A stretch of 64,000 nt of DNA from Caulobacter sp. S45 (GCF_009765965.1 NZ_LMUL01000014.1:240046-304045), one strand, 5' to 3'; numbered from the stretch's first letter, positions 23,323 to 33,002 are shown. Notes: generated by a model from the sequence alone, not told the origin. Program-made: numbers and translations.

Positions 23323-25773
23323 TCACGTTCCGCGCGGCTTGGCGCGCGTCGTGGGGGGCGCGGACAAGGGATCTTCCGGCCAGGGATGGCGTGGATAGCG
23401 CCCTCGCATATCGGCGCGCACCGCCTTCCACGATCCCTGCCAGAACCCCGGCAGGTCGCGCGTGACCTGGACCGGCCGGCGCGCGGGCGACAACAGGGCC
23501 AGGGTGAGCGGCGTGCGGCTGCGGCCGATGGTGGGGTGCTCGGCCAGGCCGAACAACTCCTGCACCCGCACCTCCACCCGAGGGCCGCCTTCCGCCCCAT
23601 AGTCGATCGCGGCCCCCGTCCCGGTCGGGGCGACGAAGCGCTCGGGCGCTTCCACGTCCAGCCGGCGCTGCAGGTCGTAGGGGATCAGGCCCCGTACCGC
23701 TGCATCCAGCTCGGCGGGTGGGGCCTGGGCGAGCGTATTGCGTCCCTCCAGCACCGGTCCCAGCCATTGATCGAGCGTCGCCAACAGGCCCGCGTCGCTC
23801 AGGTCCGGCCAGACCTCGCCTTCGCCTGCCCGCACGAAACCGACCCGCGCGCGTAGACGCTGGACCGTCTCTCCCCACGGCAGGCTCTCCAGACCGACGT
23901 TGCGGACATGGCCGATCAGAGCGTCGCGAAGCACGTCGGCGGCAGGACGCTCGATCCGCCGGGTCTCCAGCTTCAAGGCGCCGAGCCGTCTGGTGCGGCG
24001 GACCGCGACGCGACCGCCGGCGTCCACCTCGACGTCCGTCGTGGTCTCGATCTGGTCGGAGAAGGCTTCCTCGATCTCTTCCAGGCTGAGCGGGACGGCC
24101 AGCAGCACGCGGTCACGGCGATCGCCTCCGCCAAGCTCGCCGACCGCCAACCAAGGCTCGCGCGCCAGCCGGTCGGTGGGATCGAGGCGTACGCCCCGCC
24201 CGCTCGCCAGGGCGAACTCACCCGGCGCGCCGCGCGCCTGGGCGATGCGCTCGGGATAGGCCAAGGCCAGCAGCAGGCCGTCGCCGGTGTCTTGCCGCGC
24301 AACCTCGCCGCCCTGCGCTAACCGGGTCCAGCGCTCGACCAGGGCGTTTGCGTCGCGGGTGCGTGGGCTGCGGTCGGCGGCGAAGCGTTGCAGCTTTTCG
24401 GTCAGGTCCGTCCCGTCGCCGCCCAGGCCGCGCTCGCTCAGCACCGCCGCGATCCGCGCCGCGCGCGGGCCGACGCCCCGACGCGTTCCTTCGATCACCA
24501 GGTGCGCCAGCCTCGGCGGCAGCGGCAAGCGCGCGAGGCGGCGCCCGTGGACGGTCAGGTCGCCGCTGACGTCCAGCGCACCCAGGCGACCCAACAGGGC
24601 TCGCGCTTCGGCGAAGGCTCCTGCCGGCGGCGAATCGAGCAGGGCCAGGTTCGCCGCATCCCTCGCCCCCCAGGTGGCCAGGTCGAGCGCGAAACCGGAC
24701 AGGTCGCTGTCCAGGATTTCCGGACGGCCGAACGGGACCAGGGCGCGGGTCTCCGCCTCGTCCCACAGGCGGTAGCAGACGCCGGGCTCGGTGCGCCCCG
24801 CCCGGCCCCGCCGCTGGTCGGCCGCCGCGCGGCTCACCCGCACGGTCTGCAGCCGGGTCAGCCCGCTCGACGGATCATAGCGCGGGACCCGCGACAGGCC
24901 GGCGTCGATCACCACCCGCACGCCCTCGATGGTCAGGCTGGTCTCGGCGATGGAGGTGGCCAGCACCACCTTGCGCTTGCCGGGCGGCGAAGGCGCGATG
25001 GCGCGGTCCTGCACCTCGGGGGCCAGGGCGCCGTAGAGCGGCGTCACCGCGATGTCGTCCCGCCCGCCCAGCCGCTCGTTCAGCAGGGTCTCCGTGCGCC
25101 GGATCTCGGCTGCACCCGGCAGGAATACCAGGATCGAGCCGGTTTCCTCGCCAAGCGCCGCGCGGACCGCGCGCGCCGCCTGATCCTCCACGCGCATCGC
25201 AGGATCGCGGCCGAGATAGCGCGTCTCCACCGCATGGGCGCGACCCTGGCTCTCGATGATCGGGGCGTCGTCCAGCAGGGCCGATATGCGCGCGCCGTCG
25301 AGCGTCGCCGACATGATCAGCAGCTTGAGGTCGTCCCGCAGCACCGCCTGGGCGTCGCGCGCCAGGGCCAGCCCCAGATCGGCGTCGAGGCTGCGCTCGT
25401 GGAACTCGTCGAACAGGACCGCGGCCACGCCTTCCAGCGCCGGGTCGTCGAGGATCATCCGGGTGAACACCCCCTCGGTGACCACCTCGATGCGGGTGTC
25501 GCGCGACACCCGCGACTGCATCCGCACGCGATAGCCCACGGTGCGGCCGACCTCCTCGCCGAGCGTCGCAGCCATCCGTGTCGCCGCCGCCCTGGCCGCC
25601 AACCGCCGGGGCTCAAGCACGATCAGCTTGCCGCCCCGGACCCAGGGCTCGCCGATCAGGGCCAGGGGAACGCGGGTGGTCTTGCCGGCGCCGGGCGGCG
25701 CCACCAGCACCGCGGCCTCGCGCCGGGCGAGCGCCTGGCGGAGCGGGTCGAGGACATCTTCGATCGGGAGCAT
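23323..25773 (-). CDS. hrpB: ATP-dependent RNA helicase HrpB
   Basis: DExH-box helicase of the HrpA/HrpB branch. It has 816 residues from ATG 25773, close to the family length. Walker A is PPGAGKTT (about residue 30), the DEFH box is in LFDEFHERSLDADL, motif III SAT is in IMSATLDG, and motif VI QRRGRAGRTEPG is intact. The HrpB-specific C-terminal region follows. The frame is open 93 bases further upstream, but that part lacks the family pattern. Divergent from the amino acid permease. Confidence 0.93.
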   Translation of the reverse strand: MLPIEDVLDPLRQALARREAAVLVAPPGAGKTTRVPLALIGEPWVRGGKLIVLEPRRLAARAAATRMAATLGEEVGRTVGYRVRMQSRVSRDTRIEVVTEGVFTRMILDDPALEGVAAVLFDEFHERSLDADLGLALARDAQAVLRDDLKLLIMSATLDGARISALLDDAPIIESQGRAHAVETRYLGRDPAMRVEDQAARAVRAALGEETGSILVFLPGAAEIRRTETLLNERLGGRDDIAVTPLYGALAPEVQDRAIAPSPPGKRKVVLATSIAETSLTIEGVRVVIDAGLSRVPRYDPSSGLTRLQTVRVSRAAADQRRGRAGRTEPGVCYRLWDEAETRALVPFGRPEILDSDLSGFALDLATWGARDAANLALLDSPPAGAFAEARALLGRLGALDVSGDLTVHGRRLARLPLPPRLAHLVIEGTRRGVGPRAARIAAVLSERGLGGDGTDLTEKLQRFAADRSPRTRDANALVERWTRLAQGGEVARQDTGDGLLLALAYPERIAQARGAPGEFALASGRGVRLDPTDRLAREPWLAVGELGGGDRRDRVLLAVPLSLEEIEEAFSDQIETTTDVEVDAGGRVAVRRTRRLGALKLETRRIERPAADVLRDALIGHVRNVGLESLPWGETVQRLRARVGFVRAGEGEVWPDLSDAGLLATLDQWLGPVLEGRNTLAQAPPAELDAAVRGLIPYDLQRRLDVEAPERFVAPTGTGAAIDYGAEGGPRVEVRVQELFGLAEHPTIGRSRTPLTLALLSPARRPVQVTRDLPGFWQGSWKAVRADMRGRYPRHPWPEDPLSAPPTTRAKPRGT

Positions 25774-25897
25774 GATTTTTGCGCTAAGCGAGCATCGAGG
25801 GCAGCGCAATGCCGCATCCCGTTGCGCGCATGGAATAGCCTGTCTAACCTCGGACGAATACATCACCAGACGGCTTCGGCGTTCGAGGGAATCCAGG

Positions 25898-27547
25898 ATG
25901 GCATGGGACGCCGCGGGCCGAGGAAATCGGCTCGTCCTAAAGAAGTCGATCGCCCAGATTCAGGCCGAAGCCGCCCATCACGACCTGAAGCGTACGCTGG
26001 GCGCCTTCAACCTGGTGAGCCTGGGCGTCGGCGCCATCATCGGCGCGGGCATCTTCGTATTGACGGGTCAGGTGGCGTCGGCCAACGCCGGTCCGGCGAT
26101 CCTGCTGTCCTTCGTGGTCGCCGGGATCGCCTGCGGGCTAGCAGGTCTCTGTTACGCAGAGCTGTCCGCCACCATGCCCGTCTCCGGATCGGCCTACACC
26201 TACGCCTACGGCACGCTGGGCGAGGTCGCCGCCTGGATCATGGGCTGGCTGCTGGTGCTGGAGTACGGCGTCGCGGCCTCCACGGTCGCGGTGGCTTGGG
26301 CGGGCTATGTCGTGTCGCTGCTGCACGACCTGGGGATCGACTTTCCCAGCATCGTGGTCGGCGGACAGGCCGCGCCGGCGTTCGCCACGCCGCTGATCCA
26401 GGCCCTGCCCAACGCGCTTGGCCACATCAGCTTCCAGCCGACCGGCACGCTCAACATCGTGGCCGCCGTCGGCATCCTGGCGGTGACCGGCCTGCTGATG
26501 CTCGGCGTCAGCGAGTCGGCCAAGGTCAACAACGTCATCGTAGTGATCAAATCGCTGGTGCTGCTGGCCTTCGTGGTCATCGGCGTCAACTACATAAACC
26601 CCGCCAACTGGCATCCCTTCCTGCCCAAGAACACCACCGGGGAGTTCGGCGCCTTCGGCTGGAGCGGCGTGCTGCGCGGCGGCGCGATCATCTTCTTCGC
26701 CTATGTGGGCTTCGAAGCTGTGTCGACGGCGGCGGCGGAGTCGAAGAACCCCAGCAAGGACGTGCCGATCGGCATCCTGGGTTCGCTGTTCATCTGCACC
26801 CTGATCTACATGGCGGTGGCGGCGGTGATGACCGGCGTGGTGCCGTTCAAGCAGCTGGGCGTGCCCGACCCCATCGCGGTGGCGATCGACCGGATGAACC
26901 CCACCTGGGCCGCCATCCCCTATGCCGCGAACGCCAGCCACCAGCTCAACCTGGTGTCACTGGCGATCAAGCTCGGCGCGGTCACCGGCCTGTCGTCGGT
27001 GATGCTGGTGCTGTTCTACGCCCAGACCCGCATCTTCTACACCATGGCCCGCGACGGCCTCCTGCCCAAGGTGTTCGCCACCATCCATCCCCGGTTCCGC
27101 ACGCCCTGGATCGGCACCCTGCTGCTGGGCGTGCTGATCGCGGTGGCCGCCGCCTTCCTGCCGATCGACCTGCTGAGCGATCTGGTGTCGCTGGGCACCG
27201 CCCTGGCCTTCGCGATCGTCTGCCTGTCGGTGATCTACCTGCGCAAGAAGCATCCGGAGCTGAACCGGCCCTTCCGCGCGCCAGGCGGCGTGACCACGGC
27301 GGTGCTCGGGATCATCTCGTGCATGGCTCTGGCCGTTTTCAACCTGCTGCCCATGGTCCAGAAGGCGCTGTCCGGCGATCCTCTGCCGCTCACCATCCTG
27401 GTGGTCTACTGCCTGATTGGAGCGGCGATCTACATCGGTTATGGTTATGGCAATTCGAAGCTGGCCAAGGGGATCGACATCCTCGACACCGGTCCGGGTC
27501 CGGAAGAAGCTTTTGCGCCCGGCCACGGGGACCCGCTGAATAGATAG
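25898..27547 (+). CDS. APC-family cationic amino acid permease
   Basis: Inner-membrane amino acid transporter of the APC superfamily, CAT-like branch. It has 549 residues from ATG 25898. The helix 1 motif GVGAIIGAGIFVLTG is textbook, and about 12-14 membrane helices can be traced, with the conserved FFAYVGFEAVSTAAAESKNP in the middle. A short cytoplasmic tail follows. The substrate may be arginine, lysine or another amino acid, and sequence alone does not decide. Upstream of, but not obviously joined to, the following two-component genes. Confidence 0.87.
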   Translation: MAWDAAGRGNRLVLKKSIAQIQAEAAHHDLKRTLGAFNLVSLGVGAIIGAGIFVLTGQVASANAGPAILLSFVVAGIACGLAGLCYAELSATMPVSGSAYTYAYGTLGEVAAWIMGWLLVLEYGVAASTVAVAWAGYVVSLLHDLGIDFPSIVVGGQAAPAFATPLIQALPNALGHISFQPTGTLNIVAAVGILAVTGLLMLGVSESAKVNNVIVVIKSLVLLAFVVIGVNYINPANWHPFLPKNTTGEFGAFGWSGVLRGGAIIFFAYVGFEAVSTAAAESKNPSKDVPIGILGSLFICTLIYMAVAAVMTGVVPFKQLGVPDPIAVAIDRMNPTWAAIPYAANASHQLNLVSLAIKLGAVTGLSSVMLVLFYAQTRIFYTMARDGLLPKVFATIHPRFRTPWIGTLLLGVLIAVAAAFLPIDLLSDLVSLGTALAFAIVCLSVIYLRKKHPELNRPFRAPGGVTTAVLGIISCMALAVFNLLPMVQKALSGDPLPLTILVVYCLIGAAIYIGYGYGNSKLAKGIDILDTGPGPEEAFAPGHGDPLNR

Positions 27548-27661
27548 GCTAGGGTATGCGGTCAGACACACATGTTTCCGACCAGACATCCAGGCGACAC
27601 CATCGTCCTGCATCCAAGATGGATGAACCTCGCCGTACAAGACGCGTCTGACGCGACCGAA

Positions 27662-28387
27662 ATGGAAGAGTCTCACCCGGGCCGGATCATCGTGGTAGAC
27701 GACGACCCCGGCATCCGCGATGTAGTTTCCGAATTCCTGACCCGGCACGGCTTCGACGTGGAGACGGCGGCCGACGCCGCCGGCCTCAACCGGGCCCTGG
27801 CGGTGAAGACCGCCGACCTGATCGTGCTCGACGTGATGTTGCCCGGCGAAGACGGCCTGCACATCTGCCGGCGGCTGTCGGGCGGAGGTCCGGACGCGCC
27901 GGCGGTGATCATGCTCAGCGCCATGGGCGAGGAGACCGACCGGATCGTGGGCCTGGAGTTGGGCGCCGACGACTACCTGCCCAAGCCCTGCAATCCGCGC
28001 GAGCTGTTGGCGCGGGTGCGCGCGGTGCTGCGTCGTCGCGGCGAACCGCGGGGGAGCGAATCGGACCTCGGCGCGCAATGCGAATTCGCCGGCTGGCGCC
28101 TCGACCTGGTGCGTCGCGAGCTGCGCACGCCCGACGGGGTGATCGTCAACCTGTCCGGGGGGGAGTTCTCCCTGCTCCGGGCTTTCGTCGAACGCCCGCA
28201 GCGGGTGCTGACGCGTGACCAACTGCTTGACTTCGCCCGGGGTCCCGACAGCGACGCCTATGACCGCGCGATCGACGTGCAGATCAGCCGCCTGCGGCGT
28301 AAGCTGGACGACGGCGGCGGCAGCGAACTGATCCGCACCGTGCGCAACGAGGGCTATATGTTCATGGCGCGGGTCTCGCGAAGGTGA
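27662..28387 (+). CDS. OmpR-family response regulator
   Basis: Transcription regulator with an N-terminal receiver and a C-terminal winged helix. It has 241 residues from ATG 27662; in-frame ATGs at 27572 and 27623 would add a non-conserved leader. The acidic pocket VVDDD, phospho-acceptor Asp57 in VLDVMLPGEDG and Lys108 in LPKP are present. The DNA-binding domain ends with IRTVRNEGYMF. The stop codon overlaps the kinase start (TGATG), so the pair is translationally coupled. Confidence 0.93.
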   Translation: MEESHPGRIIVVDDDPGIRDVVSEFLTRHGFDVETAADAAGLNRALAVKTADLIVLDVMLPGEDGLHICRRLSGGGPDAPAVIMLSAMGEETDRIVGLELGADDYLPKPCNPRELLARVRAVLRRRGEPRGSESDLGAQCEFAGWRLDLVRRELRTPDGVIVNLSGGEFSLLRAFVERPQRVLTRDQLLDFARGPDSDAYDRAIDVQISRLRRKLDDGGGSELIRTVRNEGYMFMARVSRR

Positions 28388-29748
28388 TGCCCGGCCTGCG
28401 GGTTAAACGCCCGCGCGCGCCACTGAGGGCGCCTCTGTTCGTTCAGCTCGCTGTCCTCGTGCTGCTCAGCCTGCTGGCCGCACAGGCGATCAATATCGGC
28501 ATCATTCTCAACCTGCCGCCGCCGCCGCCAAACATCTATCGGGTGAGCGAGATCATCCAGGCTCTGCAGGGCGCAACGGTGGTGTCGCGCGACGGCGTAC
28601 CCTTGGCCACCTATCACACCTCCACGCCCCCGGACGCCTTCTACCTCGGCCGCTTCGCCCGCGAGGCCTCGCAGGACCTCCAGCACCACTTCAACCTGGG
28701 TCCCGCCGACGTCGTGGTCAGCAACGAGCCCGTGCGCTGGAGCCTCCCCCATCCCCCTCGCCGCTTCGGCAGGTCGCCGCGCCTGTTCCGCCAGGGTTTC
28801 TCGCGCGACGACCATATCCTGCCCTCGCCGTTCAAGGTGGCCATCCATCAGCCGGACGGCCGGTGGCTGGTGGTGACGCCGAGGGAGGGATTTCCCAGCC
28901 CCTGGCAAATCCGCATCTTCCTCTGGTTCGTGCTCTGTGCGCTCGCCTTGTCGCCGGCCGCCTATCTGATCGCCCGCCGCCTGGCGCGGCCGATATCGGC
29001 GTTCGCAGCGGCGGCCGAACGCCTCGGTCGCGATCCGGGCGCGGCGCCCCTGAAGCTGGATGGACCGCTGGAAGTGACCCAGGCGGTCAGCGCCTTCAAC
29101 GACATGCAGGATCGCCTGCGCCGCTACGTCGAGGATCGGACAGCCATGGTCGGCGCGGTCGCCCATGACCTGCGCACGCCATTGACCCGCCTGCGCTTCC
29201 GGGTCGAAAGCGCGCCGGAGGGCGTCCGCCAGAAGATGACCGCCGATATCGACCAGATGGACGCGATGATCTCGGCGACCCTGGCCTTCGTGCGCGACGC
29301 CAGCCACCCCGGCGAACGGCAGCGGCTGGAACTGGTGTCGCTGGTGGAGAGCATCGCCGACGAGATGGCCGAAACCGGCCTCGATGTGACCGCCGAAAGC
29401 AGCGCCCCCGTGGTGATCGACGCCGACCCGATCGCACTGCGCCGGCTGGTCAGCAACCTGCTCGACAATGCGGTGAAGTTCGGGACCCGCGCCCGCGCCC
29501 GCGTCTATATCGAGAACGCCTGCGCTGTGATCGAGGTCGACGACAATGGGCCCGGCATTCCCGCACAGGAAAGCGAACAGGTGTTCGAGCCCTTCTATCG
29601 CGGCGAGCCGTCACGGAGCCGCCAGACCGGCGGCGCCGGTCTGGGCCTGGCGGTGGTGCGCTCGGTTTCGCGCGCGCATGGCGGAGACGCCACGCTGGAA
29701 AACCGTCTCGAGGGTGGCTTGCGGGCGCGGGCGCGCCTGCCCCTCTGA
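28387..29748 (+). CDS. Sensor histidine kinase
   Basis: Partner of the preceding regulator. It has 453 residues: membrane helix 1 (about 18-42), a periplasmic loop of about 130 residues, helix 2 (about 176-197), HAMP, HisKA with His260 in VAHDLRTPLTRL, then HATPase with the N box NLLDNAVKFG, DNGPGIP and GAGLGL. The periplasmic loop is Pro/Arg-rich and shows no sensing domain I recognise. All catalytic boxes are intact. Confidence 0.92.
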   Translation: MPGLRVKRPRAPLRAPLFVQLAVLVLLSLLAAQAINIGIILNLPPPPPNIYRVSEIIQALQGATVVSRDGVPLATYHTSTPPDAFYLGRFAREASQDLQHHFNLGPADVVVSNEPVRWSLPHPPRRFGRSPRLFRQGFSRDDHILPSPFKVAIHQPDGRWLVVTPREGFPSPWQIRIFLWFVLCALALSPAAYLIARRLARPISAFAAAAERLGRDPGAAPLKLDGPLEVTQAVSAFNDMQDRLRRYVEDRTAMVGAVAHDLRTPLTRLRFRVESAPEGVRQKMTADIDQMDAMISATLAFVRDASHPGERQRLELVSLVESIADEMAETGLDVTAESSAPVVIDADPIALRRLVSNLLDNAVKFGTRARARVYIENACAVIEVDDNGPGIPAQESEQVFEPFYRGEPSRSRQTGGAGLGLAVVRSVSRAHGGDATLENRLEGGLRARARLPL

Positions 29749-29787
29749 GGCGATTGCATTGCGGCTCGGGACGGGTCAAATGCCCCT

Positions 29788-30522
29788 ATGACGCGCACGC
29801 CCTTCTCGGTCCTGGCCTCGATCCTTGCTCTGGGCGCGCTCAGCGCCTGCGCCTCGGACGGAGCCGGTCACGGCGGGGGCGGACGCGGCCCCCAGGGCCC
29901 CTTGCCCAACGTGTTCATCAGTCCCGAGGGCAAGCCATTCCACGCCCCCAACGGCGCGCCCTATCCGGTCGGGGCCTGGTTCGCCGAAGCTGACGCCAAC
30001 CATGACGGCCGGCTGACGCGCGAGGAATTCCGCCAGGACGCCGCCGCCTTCTTCAAGACGCTCGACCTCAACCACGACGGTGTTCTCGATGGCGATGAGG
30101 TGGGGCGGTACGAGGAGTCGGTGGCGCCTGAAATCCTGCCCAATCTCGGTCGACTGAAGGCCGACGAGGGTGCAGATACCTCGCTTCCGCTAGGTACGGA
30201 TCAGCGCAATCAGGACACGGATCGTTCAAGCCGCAAGGGCTATCGCGCGCCGCGCCAGCCGGGTCCGGCGAGCGGCACGGGGATACAGGGCGCGGGACTG
30301 TTCTCCCTGCTGAACGAGCCGGAACCCGTCGCCGCCGCCGACACGGAATTCAACGGCCGCATCACGCTGAAGCAATTCGTAGATACGGCGGATCGCCGGT
30401 TTGACCTGCTCGATCCCAAGGAGGTCGGCTACTTGACCCTGGCGAAGCTGCCCAAGACACCGGTGCAAAAGGAAATCGAGCGGCGCGCCAAACAAAAGCA
30501 CGCCGCGCCGCCTCAGCCCTGA
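29788..30522 (+). CDS. EF-hand lipoprotein
   Basis: Predicted calcium-binding outer-envelope lipoprotein. It has 244 residues. Residues 1-20 form a signal with lipobox LSAC (Cys21). Two good EF-hand loops follow: DANHDGRLTREE (69-80) and DLNHDGVLDGDE (93-104). Two weaker pairs appear later (EFNGRITLKQF and PKEVGYLTLAKL), with ligands partly missing. It starts 39 bases after the kinase gene on the same strand, so it may belong to that operon or regulon. Function unknown. Confidence 0.8.
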   Translation: MTRTPFSVLASILALGALSACASDGAGHGGGGRGPQGPLPNVFISPEGKPFHAPNGAPYPVGAWFAEADANHDGRLTREEFRQDAAAFFKTLDLNHDGVLDGDEVGRYEESVAPEILPNLGRLKADEGADTSLPLGTDQRNQDTDRSSRKGYRAPRQPGPASGTGIQGAGLFSLLNEPEPVAAADTEFNGRITLKQFVDTADRRFDLLDPKEVGYLTLAKLPKTPVQKEIERRAKQKHAAPPQP

Positions 30523-30528
30523 TCGGGC

Positions 30529-30834
30529 TTAGTTGCGGGTGAGCAGCACGCCCAGCACCAGTCCAGCGGCAAAGGCGGAGGCCGCCGATACACCGACCGA
30601 GATGAACGGTTTGGTCTGGACCGTGTCGCGGATGACGTCGCTCTGATCCAGGGCCCAGTCGCGCGCCACGCCGGCCCGGTCGCCGGCCCATTCCTTGGCG
30701 ACGCCAGCCTTTTCGACCACGACCTTCTTCACCTGCTCCGCCGTCCCGGCGACGTTGTTGGCGGCCTTTTCGGCTTCAGCTTCGGCCGTGGCCTTGGCGT
30801 CTTCCACCTGTTGTCCAACGCTCGCTTCAGTCAT
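30529..30834 (-). CDS. DUF883/ElaB-like membrane-anchored protein
   Basis: It has 101 residues. Acidic and Ala-rich coiled-coil residues (about 10-75) are followed by one C-terminal membrane helix (about 78-98) and a short Arg-Asn end. This is the plan of the YqjD/ElaB family, inner-membrane proteins linked to stationary phase and ribosome binding in other bacteria. A GGAAC-N16-TGTT promoter lies 34 bases upstream, suggesting EcfG control. Convergent with the EF-hand lipoprotein. Confidence 0.75.
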   Translation of the reverse strand: MTEASVGQQVEDAKATAEAEAEKAANNVAGTAEQVKKVVVEKAGVAKEWAGDRAGVARDWALDQSDVIRDTVQTKPFISVGVSAASAFAAGLVLGVLLTRN

Positions 30835-30867
30835 GAACCGCTCCAATGGCAAGGCTCGAGATGTGGA

Positions 30868-30892
30868 AACACCTGCGGCCCTGCGGGGTTCC
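30868..30892 (-). promoter_or_regulatory. Candidate EcfG-type promoter of the DUF883 gene
   Basis: Read on the minus strand: GGAAC (30892-30888), 16 bases, TGTT (30871-30868). The -35 is perfect and the -10 differs from CGTT by one base. The start codon lies 34 bases downstream. Confidence 0.5.
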
Positions 30893-30944
30893 GGGGGCGC
30901 GGCCCGACGACGCATGACGCCGCCAAGACCGCCACCCTAGCAGC

Positions 30945-31727
30945 TCAGACGTTCGCTTGCAGCGTCTGTGGTCTGTGGAAGAACAGAGCCTGACCGATCA
31001 GGGCCTTCACCGCCTCTTCCCTGAACGGTTTGGTGATCAGGAAGGCAGGTTCCGGCCGATCGCCCGTCAGCAAGTGCTCGGGAAAGGCGGTGATGAAGAT
31101 CACCGGGATGTCGAAGCTCTCGAGGATGTCCGCCGCCGCGTCCATGCCGCTGGAACCGTCGGCCAGGCGGATATCCGCAAGGACCAGCCCCGGGCGGGTC
31201 TGTTCGGCGAGGGCCACCGCCTCGGTCCGCGTCGCCGCGACCCCGCTGACGCGATGGCCGAGCTCGCGCGTCAGCCGCGTCAAATCCAGGCCGATGATCG
31301 GCTCGTCCTCGATGATCAGGACGTCGGTGGCGAGCTGGCGCTGAAGCGTGTTCTCCGCCCCGTCCAACCGATCCGACAGTTCGCGATCGTCGACGCCCAG
31401 GATCAAGGCCGCTTCCGAAAGGGTGAACCCCTCCATGGCGACGAGCAGCAAGGCGGCGCGCTCGTCCTGGGTAAGGGTCTGGAGGCGCTCATCGGCGACC
31501 AGGCCGCTGATCGGCATGGCGCTGGGACGGCTGGTCTCCAACCACGTCACGTGCAGGGCGGCGTAAAGCGACGGGCGCACCGGCATGTCGCGGCCGAGCG
31601 CGAACGTGCCGGCCAGCAGACGCTCCATCGTCGCCTGCACCAGGGCGTCGCCGTCGCCCTGCGAACCGGTCAAGGCTCGGGCGTAGCGGCGAAGATACGG
31701 GGCTTGTCGGCCGATCTGCCTCGGCAT
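30945..31727 (-). CDS. phyR: General stress response regulator PhyR
   Basis: Anti-anti-sigma factor. When phosphorylated, its sigma-like domain binds NepR and frees EcfG. It has 260 residues. The N-terminal sigma-like domain (about 1-125) resembles ECF regions 2 and 4 but is not a true sigma factor. The C-terminal receiver has Glu140-Asp141, phospho-acceptor Asp185 in LVLADIRLADG and Lys233. The frame is open upstream, but this start fits the family. A perfect GGAAC-N16-CGTT promoter precedes it, so it is probably under EcfG control. Confidence 0.93.
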   Translation of the reverse strand: MPRQIGRQAPYLRRYARALTGSQGDGDALVQATMERLLAGTFALGRDMPVRPSLYAALHVTWLETSRPSAMPISGLVADERLQTLTQDERAALLLVAMEGFTLSEAALILGVDDRELSDRLDGAENTLQRQLATDVLIIEDEPIIGLDLTRLTRELGHRVSGVAATRTEAVALAEQTRPGLVLADIRLADGSSGMDAAADILESFDIPVIFITAFPEHLLTGDRPEPAFLITKPFREEAVKALIGQALFFHRPQTLQANV

Positions 31728-31804
31728 GGACCTTCCTTCGCCCTCCGTGTCCTGACCGAGGTTTCTGCCGTCGACGAGGCTGGGCCTGCCTTCGACGGCA
31801 TCGG

Positions 31805-31829
31805 AACGACGCCAAAACTCCAAGGTTCC
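31805..31829 (-). promoter_or_regulatory. EcfG-type promoter of phyR
   Basis: Read on the minus strand: GGAAC (31829-31825), 16 bases, CGTT (31808-31805), an exact match to the known EcfG/SigT consensus. The phyR start lies 78 bases downstream. The plus strand also carries GGAAC at 31803, making a near-symmetric site. Confidence 0.8.
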
Positions 31830-31917
31830 AATCCCGTAAACAGCCCATCGGCCAGCCGGTCGCGCCAGCATAGGCCGATGGGCTGACAACGTTTACGGCG
31901 CAAACCGCCGCAGTGGC

Positions 31918-32592
31918 CTACTGACCCACGAGACCGCCCAGGATGTTGATGCCAAACGCCAGCACCATCGTATTGAAGAAAAACGCGATTGCGGCGTGGA
32001 CGGTGATAAGATTTCGAAATCGAGCGTGGGTGATGTTGAAATCCGAAACTTGAAATGTCGCGCCGATACAGATCGCTACATAGATAAAATCCCGATAGGT
32101 GCGCGGCGGATCGCCGGGAAAATCTATCCCCTTGTCGGCGCTGCCGTCGCCATCCCGATCCCCGAAATATCTGTGTGCGTAGTGAAGCGTGAACAGCGAC
32201 TGCATCACCAGCCAGCCTGAGACCAGGGTCCCGCCGGACAGCAGGGCGGGCATGATCGAATGGCCGTGGGACTTGGTCTTGCTCTCGTGCAGGGCGACGA
32301 CGATGGCGCAGAGGCTTGCGGCGATGGCGAGCAGGATGACGCCGGTCATCACGACCAGGGTCTCATCCTCGCGCCCCGCCCTGGTGCGCACCATGGCTTC
32401 GTCGTCGAAGAGGAACATGCGCCAGGTCGGTACGAGATAGATCGTAGCCGCCGTGAGCCAGCCGACCAATGCGGACGCTCCCGGCAGCAGCCCCATCCGA
32501 CAGGCCGCAAACCCCACCGGAACGCCGACCACGCCGGCCAATAGCGCACGCCATCGAAAGCGGATGAACCGGCTGAACCCCTCGATAAGCAT
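31918..32592 (-). CDS. DUF1345 family membrane protein
   Basis: It has 224 residues and about five membrane helices. The family pattern is visible in HYAHRYF, GIDFPGDPP, TFQVSDFNIT and FFFNTMVLAFGIN near the C-terminus. The role is unknown, although members occur widely in bacteria. It lies upstream of phyR on the same strand, but the phyR promoter starts a separate transcript. An AT-richer start region (around 32000-32100) stands out slightly from its neighbours. Confidence 0.78.
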   Translation of the reverse strand: MLIEGFSRFIRFRWRALLAGVVGVPVGFAACRMGLLPGASALVGWLTAATIYLVPTWRMFLFDDEAMVRTRAGREDETLVVMTGVILLAIAASLCAIVVALHESKTKSHGHSIMPALLSGGTLVSGWLVMQSLFTLHYAHRYFGDRDGDGSADKGIDFPGDPPRTYRDFIYVAICIGATFQVSDFNITHARFRNLITVHAAIAFFFNTMVLAFGINILGGLVGQ

Positions 32593-32701
32593 GGCGACTC
32601 CCGGTTCAACGATCAGACAGGTTCGGCGTCAACGGCGCCACGTGCAAGGGCCGCCAGGTCGGATCGTTCGTTAGATGAAACGTCCGGAATGAAACATTGG
32701 C

Positions 32702-32727
32702 GGAACTCCAGGCTGGCGAGGGCTGTT
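32702..32727 (+). promoter_or_regulatory. Candidate EcfG-type promoter of the KGG gene
   Basis: GGAAC (32702-32706), 17 bases, TGTT (32724-32727). The -35 is perfect and the -10 has one mismatch. The start codon lies 41 bases downstream. Confidence 0.45.
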
Positions 32728-32767
32728 ATCGGCTAAGTTCGAACCTAACGCGCAAAGGTAGTCCCCG

Positions 32768-32977
32768 ATGACGCAGCAAGTGGAAGGCCGACAAGGCGGT
32801 AAGTCGAACCGTGGCTTCGCCTCCATGGATAGAGCCAAGCAACGTGAGATCGCCCGCAAGGGCGGTGAGAGCGTCCCGCACGAAAAGCGCAGTTTTTCCC
32901 AGGACCGTGAACTGGCGGCCGCCGCCGGTCGCAAGGGCGGGGAAGCTTCGCAAGGCGCACGCCGTCGTCCTGTCTAG
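32768..32977 (+). CDS. KGG-motif stress-induced protein (Con-10 type)
   Basis: Small hydrophilic protein of 69 residues with two RKGGE units and the SNRGFASMD segment typical of KGG-repeat proteins, which in other organisms rise during stress or sporulation. It has no membrane segment and few hydrophobic residues, so it is probably intrinsically disordered. It sits in the stress island with an EcfG-like promoter upstream. Convergent with the egtB-like gene. Confidence 0.8.
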   Translation: MTQQVEGRQGGKSNRGFASMDRAKQREIARKGGESVPHEKRSFSQDRELAAAAGRKGGEASQGARRRPV

Positions 32978-33002
32978 GACGCCGGCCTGAGGCGGCGGAC
33001 GT

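Noticed and set aside
24388-27543. Open frame of 1051 codons on the plus strand across hrpB and the permease gene
   Set aside because: It runs antisense to hrpB and out of frame with the permease, both of which have full motif sets. The translation is Arg/Gly/Pro-rich without domains, a GC-skew shadow.
31803-31827. Plus-strand GGAAC-N16-GGTT overlapping the phyR promoter
   Set aside because: No plus-strand gene lies downstream; the next gene is convergent. Kept only as a note on symmetry.
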